DNA of 64,000 bases from Ruegeria arenilitoris. Lineage in GTDB: Bacteria > Pseudomonadota > Alphaproteobacteria > Rhodobacterales > Rhodobacteraceae. The stretch covers positions 310,001 through 374,000 of the forward strand of contig NZ_WPYP01000002.1 in NCBI RefSeq assembly GCF_013030985.1, in the 5' to 3' direction. The notes beneath the pieces were generated by a model. That model was not told the DNA's origin. It was given only the letters and a program-made list of their open reading frames with translations, and searched no databases. Positions 36,706 to 45,573 of this stretch are shown in pieces; position 1 is the first letter of the stretch; every line of letters begins with the position of its first letter. The position numbers and the translations under genes are program-made.

Positions 36706-36734
36706 GCGCAATAATCTTTCGCGGTCGCGCAATA
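36706..36734. promoter_or_regulatory. Direct repeats in the lrp-trxB gap
   Basis: GCGCAATA occurs at 36706-36713 and again at 36727-36734, 21 bases apart, which is two turns of B-DNA. This spacing suits a multimeric Lrp-type regulator binding one face. Candidate site for autoregulation or trxB control. Confidence 0.35.
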
Positions 36735-36887
36735 TTGTTTGTTTTCAATGTTCTTTTTTTTATGCGCCATTCGTTGGGCTCATAGCGGGTGTGAAACAGG
36801 AAGGGGCTTTATACGCGGCACAGGGGTCGCTATATCCATCCGCCAGGGGCCATGCGCCCAAATCAGGCAGATCGAGTTGGGGGTACC

Positions 36888-37829
36888 ATGGCCGAAACAC
36901 GTCACACAAAGGTTCTGATCATCGGGTCGGGACCGGCCGGTTATACTGCAGGCGTCTATGCAAGCCGCGCGATGCTCGAGCCGATCCTGGTTCAGGGCAT
37001 CGAACCCGGCGGTCAGCTGACCACCACCACAGATGTTGAAAACTACCCCGGCTTTACCGAAGTTCAGGGCCCTGATCTGATGGTCAAGATGCAGGAACAC
37101 GCTCAGGCTATGGGCTGTGAGGTGATCGGCGACATCATCAGCGATCTGGATGTTTCGAAACGCCCCTTCACCGCCAAGGGCGACAGCGGCACCACCTACA
37201 CCGCGGATGCTGTCATTCTGGCCACCGGTGCGCGTGCCAAATGGCTGGGTCTGCCGTCGGAAGAGAAATTCAAGGGCTTTGGCGTTTCGGCTTGTGCCAC
37301 CTGTGACGGCTTCTTCTATCGCGGGCAGGAGATCGTGGTGATCGGCGGCGGCAACACCGCCGTGGAAGAGGCACTGTTCCTGACCAACTTCGCCAGCAAG
37401 GTGACCCTGGTCCACCGCCGCGACGAGCTGCGCGCCGAGAAGATCCTGCAGGATCGGCTGCTGAAGCACGAAAAAATCGAACCGCTGTGGTTCCATGAAC
37501 TGGAAGAAGTGGTTGGCACCGATGCCCCGCTGGGCGTCGAAGGCGTGCGCGTCAAGAATGTCAAAACTGGCGAGATCACCGAGATCCCCTGTAAGGGCGT
37601 CTTTGTTGCCATCGGCCACGCTCCGGCCAACGAACTGGTCAAGGATACGTTGGAAACCCACATGGGCGGCTATGTCGTGACCAAGCCGGGCTCGACCGAG
37701 ACCTCGGTCCCCGGTGTCTTCGCCGCTGGCGACCTGACCGACCACATTTATCGTCAGGCCGTCACCAGCGCCGGCATGGGCTGCATGGCCGCGCTGGACG
37801 CAGAACGCTTCCTGGCGGAGCATGACTAA
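36888..37829 (+). CDS. trxB: Thioredoxin-disulfide reductase
   Basis: A 313-residue flavoprotein that reduces thioredoxin with NADPH. FAD motif IIGSGPAGYTAGVYA near residue 11, redox pair CATC (SACATCDGFFY, about 140), NADPH motif VIGGGNTAVEEA (about 155), and the FAD-binding AAGDLTDHIYRQAVTSAG at about 280. ATG at 36888 fits the family; the frame extends upstream without support. The start of a RES-domain frame overlaps its stop by 8 bases. Confidence 0.96.
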   Translation: MAETRHTKVLIIGSGPAGYTAGVYASRAMLEPILVQGIEPGGQLTTTTDVENYPGFTEVQGPDLMVKMQEHAQAMGCEVIGDIISDLDVSKRPFTAKGDSGTTYTADAVILATGARAKWLGLPSEEKFKGFGVSACATCDGFFYRGQEIVVIGGGNTAVEEALFLTNFASKVTLVHRRDELRAEKILQDRLLKHEKIEPLWFHELEEVVGTDAPLGVEGVRVKNVKTGEITEIPCKGVFVAIGHAPANELVKDTLETHMGGYVVTKPGSTETSVPGVFAAGDLTDHIYRQAVTSAGMGCMAALDAERFLAEHD

Positions 37830-38290
37830 CCCAGTGCTGGAATTCTCCGGCCCCGTCTGGAGAATTCTGTTTCTGTCACAGATCGACGCCCCTCTGGCCT
37901 CCGCACAGGCGCCCGAGGGGCGTTTTCATTACGCGGGTCAGAGGGCGCTGTATGCCTCTCTCACAGCAGAGGGTGCCGGGGTCGCGATCCGGCGGTATGT
38001 GTCGGACGGCGACCCTCCACGGGTAATGCAGCGCGCGCATCATGGGCTCTCGACTGGTGGACCTGCGCGGACGACCCGACGTTTCGATTGTCTGGCAGGG
38101 CATCCGCGACGTTCAGGGACGCTCACCCACATGGCAATTTTCAGACGAAGCCCGCGCCGAGGGGGCCGACGGGGTGCTGTACAGCTCACGCTCGCGTCCC
38201 GAACTCAGCCATGTCGTGCTGTTTGACCCCTCCCCTGCCCTGATCCGCACGGACGCCGCGGCAACAGAATGGGTCCCGTCTTATTCTTGA
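37822..38290 (+). pseudogene. RES-domain protein with internal frameshift
   Basis: Two adjacent frames together make one RES-family NAD+ phosphorylase-like protein of about 155 residues. The first (from ATG 37822) gives VWRILFL and GRFHYAGQRALYASLTAEG, up to DPPRVMQ; the second, in the +2 frame from about 38030, gives MGSRLVDLRG, TWQFSDEARAEGADGVLYSS and RPELSHVVLFD. The break lies near the GCGCGCGC run at 38031-38038. Some RES proteins act as NAD-degrading toxins with an Xre-type antitoxin, absent here. Start overlaps the trxB stop. Either a true mutation or a sequencing error. Confidence 0.7.
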
Positions 38291-38348
38291 CCCACTCGCC
38301 CGCCCGTATCAGACTCGGGTGCACGCAAAGCGAATACAGGTGACTTGA

Positions 38349-40016
38349 TTGAACAGCGTTCTATGGCGAGGCGGGTGGACAACCCGGCTGAGGATCGGCA
38401 GCGGCCTGATCCTGTTTACCTTTGCCTTCTTTCATTTCATCAATATCGGGCTGGGGCTGTTTCACACCGATTATCTGCACGGAATGCAGGATGGTCGCAA
38501 AGCGGTCACCCGCCACGATGTCATGAGCTTGGTTTTGTATGCTGCGCTGTTGCTACATGCGGGGCTGGCGCTGTTTTCGATCAGCCAGCGCAGAACGCTG
38601 CGGATGCCGCTGTCGACGGGGTTGCAGGTTGTGCTTGGTTTGCTGATCCCGCTGCAGCTGATCTCTCATATCGTGCACACGCGCTATGCACATGAAATCT
38701 ATGACGTAAATGACGAGATGGGCTATATCATCGTCCTGATGTGGCCCGGCACCGTGATCTGGATGCAAAGCCTGCTGTTGTTGGTGGTGTGGGTTCATGG
38801 CTGCATCGGGCTGCATATGTGGCTGCGGCTAACCCACTGGTGGTCGAAAACTGTGCCCTATCTGATCGGTGTAGCGGTATTCATCCCCTCGTTCGCGCTC
38901 GCCGGGCTGCTGACCGAGGGGCGGCGCATCTGGGCGGATTTTGCCGACCCGTTCCTGCGCGAACAATATATCGAGCATTACAACTGGCCCTCGCCCGAGG
39001 CATTCGAGGCCATGTTCAGCGTCAAGGACAATGCGCTTATCGCCTTTTGGGTCGCGTTGGGGGCGGCACTGGCGGTGTTTGCGATCCGCAAGCTCTGGCG
39101 TCGCAGGCATTCCGTGCGGGTGAAATATGTCGAAGGCCCCGAGGTCGTGGCCGAAAAAGGCATGACCTTGCTTGAGATTTCGCAGTCCAATGGCATCCCT
39201 CATACCGCCCTGTGCGGCGGTAAGGGGCGGTGCACCACCTGCCGAGTGATCGTCGAAGACGGTGCCGACTCACTCCCCGCCCCCGAAGAGGTTGAGGCCC
39301 GCAGTCTCAACGCCGTTGGCGCCCCGAAAGGCGCTCGGCTGGCCTGTCAGATCCGTCCAACCGAACCTCTTACCGCGTATCGCATGTTCCGCCCGGAGGG
39401 AGGGCGGCACCGTGCCCATGCAAGCCAGGGGCAAGAGCGCAAACTGGCCGTTCTGTTTCTGGACATGCGCGGGTTCACGTCACGCACCACCGGCCAGCTG
39501 CCCTATGACATCGTGTTCCTGCTGAACCGGTTCTTTGACGCCATTGTTCCGGCGATCACCGAGGATGGCGTGGTCGACAAATATATGGGCGATGGCCTGC
39601 TGGCCGTTTTCGAAACGTCCGACGCCGAAAGCTCGGCCCGGGCAGGATTGAGGGCTGCGGCCGATGTCAGCCGCGCCCTCGCGCAGTTCAACCAACGGCT
39701 TGAGGCCGAGGGCAGCCCCCGCATACGCATAGGGATGGGGTTGCATCTGGGTGATCTGGTACTTGGGGAAATCGGTGCCGCCGGTCATGCCGCACGCACC
39801 ATCATTGGCGACGCGGTCAACGTGGCCAGTCGGCTTGAGGGTGAAACCAAGGCACTGGGGGTCGAGCTTCTGGTTTCGACTGAATTGCTGCAGATGGCAG
39901 GCTATGAAGGCGACCAGAGCGGTATGAAGTCATTCGAATTGCGCGGCGTAACCCGCCCGATTCCAGCCCTGCCGGTAGCAAGAGCAGCAGATTTGTCGCC
40001 GGTCACCGCAGGTTAG
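38349..40016 (+). CDS. Membrane-anchored 2Fe-2S/adenylate cyclase fusion
   Basis: A 555-residue protein of three parts. Residues 1-250 form about six transmembrane helices rich in His (FFHF, LLLHAG, ISHIVH, VHGCIGLH), resembling the heme-b anchor of succinate dehydrogenase. Residues about 258-340 are a plant-type 2Fe-2S domain with C289, C295, C298 and C333. Residues about 362-545 are a class III nucleotide cyclase with metal aspartates D372 and D415 and NVASRLEG. Heme-anchored redox-controlled cyclases are known (Sinorhizobium CyaC). TTG start at 38349 preceded by AGGTGA. Confidence 0.85.
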   Translation: MNSVLWRGGWTTRLRIGSGLILFTFAFFHFINIGLGLFHTDYLHGMQDGRKAVTRHDVMSLVLYAALLLHAGLALFSISQRRTLRMPLSTGLQVVLGLLIPLQLISHIVHTRYAHEIYDVNDEMGYIIVLMWPGTVIWMQSLLLLVVWVHGCIGLHMWLRLTHWWSKTVPYLIGVAVFIPSFALAGLLTEGRRIWADFADPFLREQYIEHYNWPSPEAFEAMFSVKDNALIAFWVALGAALAVFAIRKLWRRRHSVRVKYVEGPEVVAEKGMTLLEISQSNGIPHTALCGGKGRCTTCRVIVEDGADSLPAPEEVEARSLNAVGAPKGARLACQIRPTEPLTAYRMFRPEGGRHRAHASQGQERKLAVLFLDMRGFTSRTTGQLPYDIVFLLNRFFDAIVPAITEDGVVDKYMGDGLLAVFETSDAESSARAGLRAAADVSRALAQFNQRLEAEGSPRIRIGMGLHLGDLVLGEIGAAGHAARTIIGDAVNVASRLEGETKALGVELLVSTELLQMAGYEGDQSGMKSFELRGVTRPIPALPVARAADLSPVTAG

Positions 40017-40232
40017 GAACAGACGTGCTGAATCCGCGCAACAACCGCGCGTCGGCGGGAATAAAGTCGTGAAAAGTTGACCCTGCCGAAATTTCCTTCC
40101 AATCCGGGTAAAAACGGCGCATATCGTCCTTAATTTCGTGAATGTATATGGACTTCGACCAGTAGTCGGGGCAAATGCCCCGCAAGCACCCCTGAATCAC
40201 CGGTTAAACCGCACTTCGACAAGAGTATTCCC

Positions 40233-41951
40233 ATGACGATGTTAAGCAATCTGGCTCCGATTCCCGAGCTTTATGTATCTTATGAATCGGCCCAAAAGCT
40301 GAAAGTGGAAGCCGCCGACCTGACCAGCTGGGACTTGAGCCCGCGTCAGATCTGCGATCTGGAGCTTCTGATGAATGGCGGGTTCAACCCGCTCAAAGGC
40401 TTCCTGTCCGAGGCCGACTACGACAACGTCGTTGAAAACATGCGACTGGCTGATGGCACCCTGTGGCCTATGCCGATCACGCTGGACGTCAGCGAAGAGT
40501 TTGCCGAAACCATTGAACTGGGTCAGGACATCGCCCTGCGCGATCAGGAAGGCGTCATCCTCGGTACCATGACGGTCACCGACCGCTGGACCCCGGATAA
40601 GGCACGCGAGGCCGAAAAGGTCTTTGGCGCCGATGACGATGCGCACCCGGCCGTGAACTACCTGCACAACGTGGCTGGCAAGGTCTATTTGGGTGGGCCC
40701 GTGGTCGGCATTCAACAGCCGGTTCACTATGATTTCCGTGGCCGCCGCGACACCCCGAACGAACTGCGTGCCTATTTCCGCAAGCTGGGCTGGCGCCGCA
40801 TCGTTGCATTCCAGACCCGTAACCCGCTGCACCGCGCGCACCAGGAACTGACCTTCCGCGCTGCCAAAGAAGCGCAGGCCAACCTGCTGATCCACCCGGT
40901 CGTGGGCATGACCAAGCCCGGCGACGTCGATCACTTCACCCGCGTGCGCTGCTATGAGGCGGTTCTGGACAAGTACCCGGCCTCGACCACATCGATGTCG
41001 CTGCTGAACCTGGCGATGCGCATGGCTGGCCCGCGCGAGGCGGTCTGGCACGGCCTGATCCGCGCAAACCACGGCTGCACCCACTTTATCGTCGGTCGCG
41101 ACCACGCCGGCCCCGGCAAGAACAGCCAGGGCGAAGATTTCTATGGCCCCTACGACGCGCAGGATCTGTTCCGCCAGTTCCAGGATGAAGTCGGCGTCGA
41201 AATGGTCGATTTCAAACACATGGTCTATGTGCAGGAACGCGCCCAGTACGAGCCCAACGACGAGATCGAAGACAAGGAAAACGTCACGATCCTGAACATC
41301 TCGGGCACCGAACTGCGTCGCCGTCTGTCCGAAGGTCTGGAAATCCCCGAATGGTTCAGCTTCCCCGAAGTTGTGGCCGAACTGCGCAAGACCAAACCGC
41401 CGCGCAGCCAGCAGGGCTTTACCGTGTTCTTCACCGGTTTCTCGGGCTCGGGCAAATCCACCATCGCCAACGCCCTTATGGTCAAGCTGATGGAGATGGG
41501 TGGCCGTCCGGTGACGCTGCTGGATGGTGACATCGTTCGTAAGAACCTGTCGTCCGAACTGGGCTTCTCGAAAGAGCACCGCGACCTGAACATCCGCCGC
41601 ATCGGCTATGTCGCCTCGGAAATCACCAAGAATGGCGGTATCGCCATCTGCGCTCCGATCGCGCCTTACGCCACTACTCGCCGCGCCGTTCGGGAAGACG
41701 TCGAACAGTTCGGCGCGTTCTGCGAAGTGCACGTTGCGACCTCGATCGAGGAATGTGAACGCCGCGACCGCAAGGGCCTGTACAAGCTGGCGCGTGAAGG
41801 CAAGATCAAGGAATTCACCGGTATCTCTGACCCCTATGACGTGCCTCAGAACCCCGAACTGAGCGTCGAGACCGAGAATGTGGATGTCGACAACTGCGCC
41901 CACCAGGTTCTGCTGAAACTGGAAAGCATGGGTCTGATCGCTGCATCCTAA
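40233..41951 (+). CDS. Bifunctional sulfate adenylyltransferase/adenylylsulfate kinase
   Basis: A 572-residue fusion. The N-terminal part (about 1-385) is an ATP sulfurylase with FQTRNPLHRAH near 190 and GRDHAGPGKN near 288; the C-terminal part (about 395-572) is an APS kinase with P-loop FTGFSGSGKST. Together they make PAPS from sulfate. The start MTMLSNLAPI may be used from either Met. A GGGGC-AAAT-GCCCC hairpin is in the leader at 40168-40181, and a terminator follows. Confidence 0.93.
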   Translation: MTMLSNLAPIPELYVSYESAQKLKVEAADLTSWDLSPRQICDLELLMNGGFNPLKGFLSEADYDNVVENMRLADGTLWPMPITLDVSEEFAETIELGQDIALRDQEGVILGTMTVTDRWTPDKAREAEKVFGADDDAHPAVNYLHNVAGKVYLGGPVVGIQQPVHYDFRGRRDTPNELRAYFRKLGWRRIVAFQTRNPLHRAHQELTFRAAKEAQANLLIHPVVGMTKPGDVDHFTRVRCYEAVLDKYPASTTSMSLLNLAMRMAGPREAVWHGLIRANHGCTHFIVGRDHAGPGKNSQGEDFYGPYDAQDLFRQFQDEVGVEMVDFKHMVYVQERAQYEPNDEIEDKENVTILNISGTELRRRLSEGLEIPEWFSFPEVVAELRKTKPPRSQQGFTVFFTGFSGSGKSTIANALMVKLMEMGGRPVTLLDGDIVRKNLSSELGFSKEHRDLNIRRIGYVASEITKNGGIAICAPIAPYATTRRAVREDVEQFGAFCEVHVATSIEECERRDRKGLYKLAREGKIKEFTGISDPYDVPQNPELSVETENVDVDNCAHQVLLKLESMGLIAAS

Positions 41952-41970
41952 GCGCCGCTGAGAATTGCAA

Positions 41971-42003
41971 AACGGCCTCCGGTTTCTGGGGGCCGTTTTT
42001 TGT
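41971..42003 (+). terminator. Intrinsic terminator after the sulfurylase-kinase gene
   Basis: AACGGCC (41971-41977) pairs with GGCCGTT (41991-41997) across a 13-nt loop and runs into TTTTTT. Confidence 0.8.
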
Positions 42004-42057
42004 TGCCCGCAATTGACAAGTCTTGGCGCAATTGGTGCAGTGACCCGACGCAAGCGC

Positions 42058-42924
42058 ATGGAGCTCATGACCTCCACCCTGCCCACCATCGCCAGTTTCT
42101 GGTTCGGTTCAGACCTCAGCTGGCTCGAGGTGTTGTGCATCCAATCCTATCTGGATCGGGGTCACAGGTTCGTCCTGTATACCGCGCATAAGGTCGACGG
42201 CATCCCCGCCGGGGCCGAGCAGCGCTCTGCCCATGAAATCCTCTGGCCCGCGCCATTCGAAATGTCCTCGGATGACCGGCTGAGGGTCGCGGTGTTTTCC
42301 GACCTCTTCCGCCTGCACCTGTCGCAGAAAACCGACTTTATCTGGGTTGATCTGGATGCTTATTGTGTTCGGTCGTTCGATTTCACCACACCGTTCATTT
42401 TCGCAACCGAGCACACCGGGATCTTTCCCACAGGCGTCTTGCGGTTGCCACCGGACTCGGAAACCCTTGCGCTGATGCTTGAGTTTCTGACATCGGCCAA
42501 TCCAACACAGCCCTGGCGCGGCCGCCCTTTGCACCGGCGCAACCGACAGCGTGTCAAAAACGGTGAAACCTGGGGGGTTGAAGCCCTCCCCTGGGGTAGT
42601 TCAGGCCCCAAAGCCTTTGGGCATTTTCTGCGCAAGACCGACGAAGATCACCACGCCATGCCGGCCGATACATTCTATCCGCTGCCCGTGCATGAATTGT
42701 GGAAACTGCATGATCCGCGTGTCGTGACCTTAGATATCGAGCATGACTCTGTTCATTCGGTCCATATTTACGGGCATCAAAAACGATTTATGGCTCAGAA
42801 AACCAACGGCTTGCCCGTACCCGGGTCATATTTAGGCAGGCTGTGTGAGCGTCATGGCATTGACCCGGTCGACCGCCCAATCCAGCCTGTGGGTTGGCTG
42901 GCCCCGGCGGGGTCGTCCAGTTAG
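42058..42924 (+). CDS. DXD-type glycosyltransferase
   Basis: A protein of about 288 residues with the donor-binding motif DFIWVDLDAYCV near residue 98, resembling the sugar-binding DXD region of Lgt5/GT32-like enzymes. The middle shows FATEHTG and the C-terminus SVHSVHIYGHQKR, with hydrophobic strands typical of a GT-A fold. Start 42058 (MELMTST) or 42067 is uncertain. Its stop overlaps the stop of the next gene on the minus strand. Acceptor unknown; probably surface polysaccharide. Confidence 0.65.
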   Translation: MELMTSTLPTIASFWFGSDLSWLEVLCIQSYLDRGHRFVLYTAHKVDGIPAGAEQRSAHEILWPAPFEMSSDDRLRVAVFSDLFRLHLSQKTDFIWVDLDAYCVRSFDFTTPFIFATEHTGIFPTGVLRLPPDSETLALMLEFLTSANPTQPWRGRPLHRRNRQRVKNGETWGVEALPWGSSGPKAFGHFLRKTDEDHHAMPADTFYPLPVHELWKLHDPRVVTLDIEHDSVHSVHIYGHQKRFMAQKTNGLPVPGSYLGRLCERHGIDPVDRPIQPVGWLAPAGSSS

Positions 42925-43796
42925 CGCGGCCCGCTGGTCAATTGCGCACGCAAGGTCCGCACGGCACGGGCATGGAAATCACCATAGTCATCCGCCTTGT
43001 GTTGGATGGCCTTCAACGACGGCAAGCGTCTGTCATAATCCGCGACTGACGCGACCTGAATGGCGCGATGAATATCATCCTCGGACTCGCACAAAACCAT
43101 GCCCGAGGTGTCGAAGAAGTCAGCGATATTCGGACAGCCCCAATAGATCGGCACTGTCGAGCACAGGATCGCATCGGTCAGCTTTTCCGAAAAATAGTTC
43201 CTCTCGCGCACATTCTCGATCACCACGGAATAGCGATACGGGGCCAGCCCATCGGATTTCTGGTCAAACGGCGTATAGCCCCGCCCCATGATGTCCACAT
43301 CCGCGCCGGTTTCCCGCACCCAGTCGATCACCGAATGACGCAGCTGGTGCCCTTCAAAGTCACGTTTGGCCGAGGCGATCAGCGAACAGGATTTGGTTTT
43401 AGTGACGTCAAGATCCTGCCAGTCGGGCACCATGGTGACGCCATAGGGCAGGAACACCGCGTTCGGAATACTCTGCAGCAGCACGTCGTGGAAGGTCAGC
43501 ACCCGGAAGAACCGCCGCCACGTATGGCGCAGCATCCGGTCGTGTTTTCCATGGATCGCGGAGGGCTCGCCCATCATCAGAGAGATCCGCGCGCGGGTAC
43601 CCCGACGCAGGCGCAGATGCACGGTCGAGTTCGGGTACATGATCAGATGATCGGTGGGCTCCAGATCACCAACCGTCTTGCCGGTCAGTCGATCAGGGCA
43701 GCCCTCGGGCCAGATAATTTCCGACAACGGGACCGAGGCCAGTTTCGGCCCTAACCGGTGCCCATAGGGCAGAATCGCAATGGCGGGCTGGGTCAT
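42921..43796 (-). CDS. Glycosyltransferase family 10 (fucosyltransferase-like)
   Basis: A 291-residue protein. The C-terminal stretch YRYSVVIENV, NYFSEKLTDAIL and VPIYWG is the alpha-1,3-fucosyltransferase signature of GT10. The N-terminal half is short and less conserved. Start at 43796 overlaps the PhzF stop (ATGA), so the two are translated together. Donor is expected to be GDP-fucose, but whether this strain makes it is not shown here. The converging DXD enzyme may act in the same glycan. Confidence 0.75.
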   Translation of the reverse strand: MTQPAIAILPYGHRLGPKLASVPLSEIIWPEGCPDRLTGKTVGDLEPTDHLIMYPNSTVHLRLRRGTRARISLMMGEPSAIHGKHDRMLRHTWRRFFRVLTFHDVLLQSIPNAVFLPYGVTMVPDWQDLDVTKTKSCSLIASAKRDFEGHQLRHSVIDWVRETGADVDIMGRGYTPFDQKSDGLAPYRYSVVIENVRERNYFSEKLTDAILCSTVPIYWGCPNIADFFDTSGMVLCESEDDIHRAIQVASVADYDRRLPSLKAIQHKADDYGDFHARAVRTLRAQLTSGPR

Positions 43797-44680
43797 TGCT
43801 CGACCTCGGGCAGATCGACCTGACCGCGCATAAGAACATGGCCACGTCCGGCAACCTTGATGCCGGTCATTGCATCCGCTGGGCCAACACGGCTGACGGT
43901 CGCCTGTCCTGGGCGCCCCATATCGTGCCCCTGCTCGGCAACGAATGTGTCTTTCGGCATCAGCCCATATTTCCACAGGTAGGCAGCCATCGCGCCGGTG
44001 GCCGATCCGGTGAACGGGTCCTCGGGCGGGCTGGGCGGCGCCATCAACAGGCGCGAGAACGTGTCGCCCGCTTGGGTCGCACCTTTAAGCGTCACGAGGA
44101 AAGGCTCGGCCATGTCAGACCCGGAAAACCCTGCCATTTCAGTAGTTTTGCCCAGCGCGCCCTCGTCCAGCTTTGCGGCGCGCAAGGCCTCATGATCACG
44201 CAGAACCGTGATGCAGAATGGTAGCCCGGTGGATACGAATTGAGGTGGGGAAATGATGGCGTCCTGCGGCAGGCTGATGGCTTCGGCGACAAGCTTGGCC
44301 GGGACCGAATTGCCGAATTGCGGCGCGACCTGCGTCATCTCAATCTCATCCCCGTTCAGACGGATCGAGACAATCCCGGCGCCCGTTTCAAGCGTCAGAG
44401 TATCACCCTGAAACAGGCCGCGAGACCGCATCGCCGCCACGGTGGCGATGGTGGGGTGCCCGGCAAAGGGGATCTCGCGGCTGGCCAGGAAATACCGCAC
44501 CCGGATATCAGCCACATCGGACGATCCGGTAAACGTGCATTCAACCAGAGAGGTTTCGCGCACATAAGCCATGCAGACGTCTTGCGACAGCACAGCGCCG
44601 CCATGAACCACGGCACAGCCATTGCCGCCAAACGCACGGTCGCTGAAGGCGTCTACCCAGTCAAAGTCAAACCAGCTCAT
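43793..44680 (-). CDS. PhzF family isomerase
   Basis: A 295-residue protein with a diaminopimelate-epimerase-like fold. The N-terminal FDWVDAFSDRAFGGNGCAVV, FLASREIPFAGHPTIATVAA and the C-terminal PEDPFTGSATGAMAAYLW are family signatures. PhzF in phenazine producers isomerises a dihydro-hydroxyanthranilate; most homologues, including this one, lack phenazine neighbours and have unknown substrates. Start at 44680 (MSWFDFDW). Confidence 0.85.
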   Translation of the reverse strand: MSWFDFDWVDAFSDRAFGGNGCAVVHGGAVLSQDVCMAYVRETSLVECTFTGSSDVADIRVRYFLASREIPFAGHPTIATVAAMRSRGLFQGDTLTLETGAGIVSIRLNGDEIEMTQVAPQFGNSVPAKLVAEAISLPQDAIISPPQFVSTGLPFCITVLRDHEALRAAKLDEGALGKTTEMAGFSGSDMAEPFLVTLKGATQAGDTFSRLLMAPPSPPEDPFTGSATGAMAAYLWKYGLMPKDTFVAEQGHDMGRPGQATVSRVGPADAMTGIKVAGRGHVLMRGQVDLPEVEQ

Positions 44681-44765
44681 GTGTTGCGCCCTTTCGATAT
44701 GCGAACCGTTACAGGTCCGCATATCTCGCCCGCGGGGCGGCAGATGTCACGGGGAATCGTGTGGC

Positions 44766-44990
44766 TCAGTGGACGGCTACCGGCGAGAAGTCATGCTCTC
44801 GCGCCAGAACAAAGGCCAGCTTGCGGTCGGCGACCAGCGCCAGTTGCTGACCGTCGGAATCGTGAACGGCGTAAAGCTGATCCAGATCGCCCGCCTGCTC
44901 GCGCACTTCACGAGGCAGATCAGCGACGTCAACAGCTTTCACATAGACGATCCGGTCGCCTTCGGCGTTCAGTTCAATCGGTGTATTCAT
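44766..44990 (-). CDS. DUF1150 family protein
   Basis: A 74-residue acidic protein of DUF1150, seen by YVKAVDVADLP, LYAVHDSDGQQLALV and KLAFVLAREHDFSPV. It starts five bases after the Hsp20 stop and shares its transcript. In alphaproteobacteria the two often occur together, which suggests a role under heat or stress control; the function is unknown. Confidence 0.8.
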   Translation of the reverse strand: MNTPIELNAEGDRIVYVKAVDVADLPREVREQAGDLDQLYAVHDSDGQQLALVADRKLAFVLAREHDFSPVAVH

Positions 44991-44995
44991 TGCTC

Positions 44996-45409
44996 TTACC
45001 CCTTTCTTATGTTGATTGTCTGCACCACTGTTTCGGGCACGGCGCGGGTCAGATCCACATGCAGCAGACCGTTTTCCATGATCGCCTCGCCCACCTCGAC
45101 ACCGTCTGCCAGCACAAACATGCGCTGAAACTGACGCGCCGCGATGCCACGGTGCAGGAAAATACGCCCCTCGCTGTCGTCGCGTTGACGGCCCCGGATC
45201 ACCAATTGGCGATCCTCGATGGTGATCGACAGATCCTCTTCCGCGAAACCGGCAACAGCCAGCGTAATGCGATACGAAAAGTCCGAGGTCTGCTCGATGT
45301 TATAGGGCGGGTATCCTTCGTTGCCAGCCTTTGCAGACCGTTCCAGAAGGCGTTCCAGCTGCTCGAACCCCAAAAGATGCGGGTATGAGCCAAGAGTAAG
45401 TTTCGACAC
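44996..45409 (-). CDS. Small heat-shock protein Hsp20 (IbpA-type)
   Basis: A 137-residue alpha-crystallin-domain protein. The core runs from YNIEQTSDFSYRITLAVAGF (about residue 38) to FQRMFVLADGV and GLLHVDLTRAVPE. It holds unfolding proteins for refolding by DnaK. The GTG start at 45409 is preceded by AAGGA; a longer frame upstream is not supported. A sigma32-like promoter lies 69 bases further upstream. Confidence 0.88.
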   Translation of the reverse strand: MSKLTLGSYPHLLGFEQLERLLERSAKAGNEGYPPYNIEQTSDFSYRITLAVAGFAEEDLSITIEDRQLVIRGRQRDDSEGRIFLHRGIAARQFQRMFVLADGVEVGEAIMENGLLHVDLTRAVPETVVQTINIRKG

Positions 45410-45477
45410 GTATTTTCGTCCTTTATTGTCAAAGCGACGTGTGGCGCGGCCCCATTCTGGCAACCGCGTAGAATAGA

Positions 45478-45506
45478 ATATGGGAATATGCGGGGATGTC
45501 CACAAG
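45478..45506 (-). promoter_or_regulatory. Sigma32-like promoter of hsp20
   Basis: On the minus strand CTTGTGG (45500-45506), a 14-base spacer and TCCCATAT (45478-45485) fit the heat-shock sigma32 consensus CTTGAA...CCCCATNT with a few mismatches. It precedes the hsp20-DUF1150 unit. Confidence 0.5.
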
Positions 45507-45573
45507 GTCTGGCCGGATAAAGCCTGACACACTATCTTGTGTGTTAAGCACCACAAAAGGCACTGAGTCGCTC

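Noticed and set aside
40003..40200. 65-codon minus-strand frame after the cyclase
   Set aside because: Overlaps the cyclase end, no ribosome site, and no recognised family; left out for lack of support.
40242..42140. 632-codon open frame on the minus strand
   Set aside because: Mirror of the sulfurylase-kinase gene; no ribosome site and no family resemblance.
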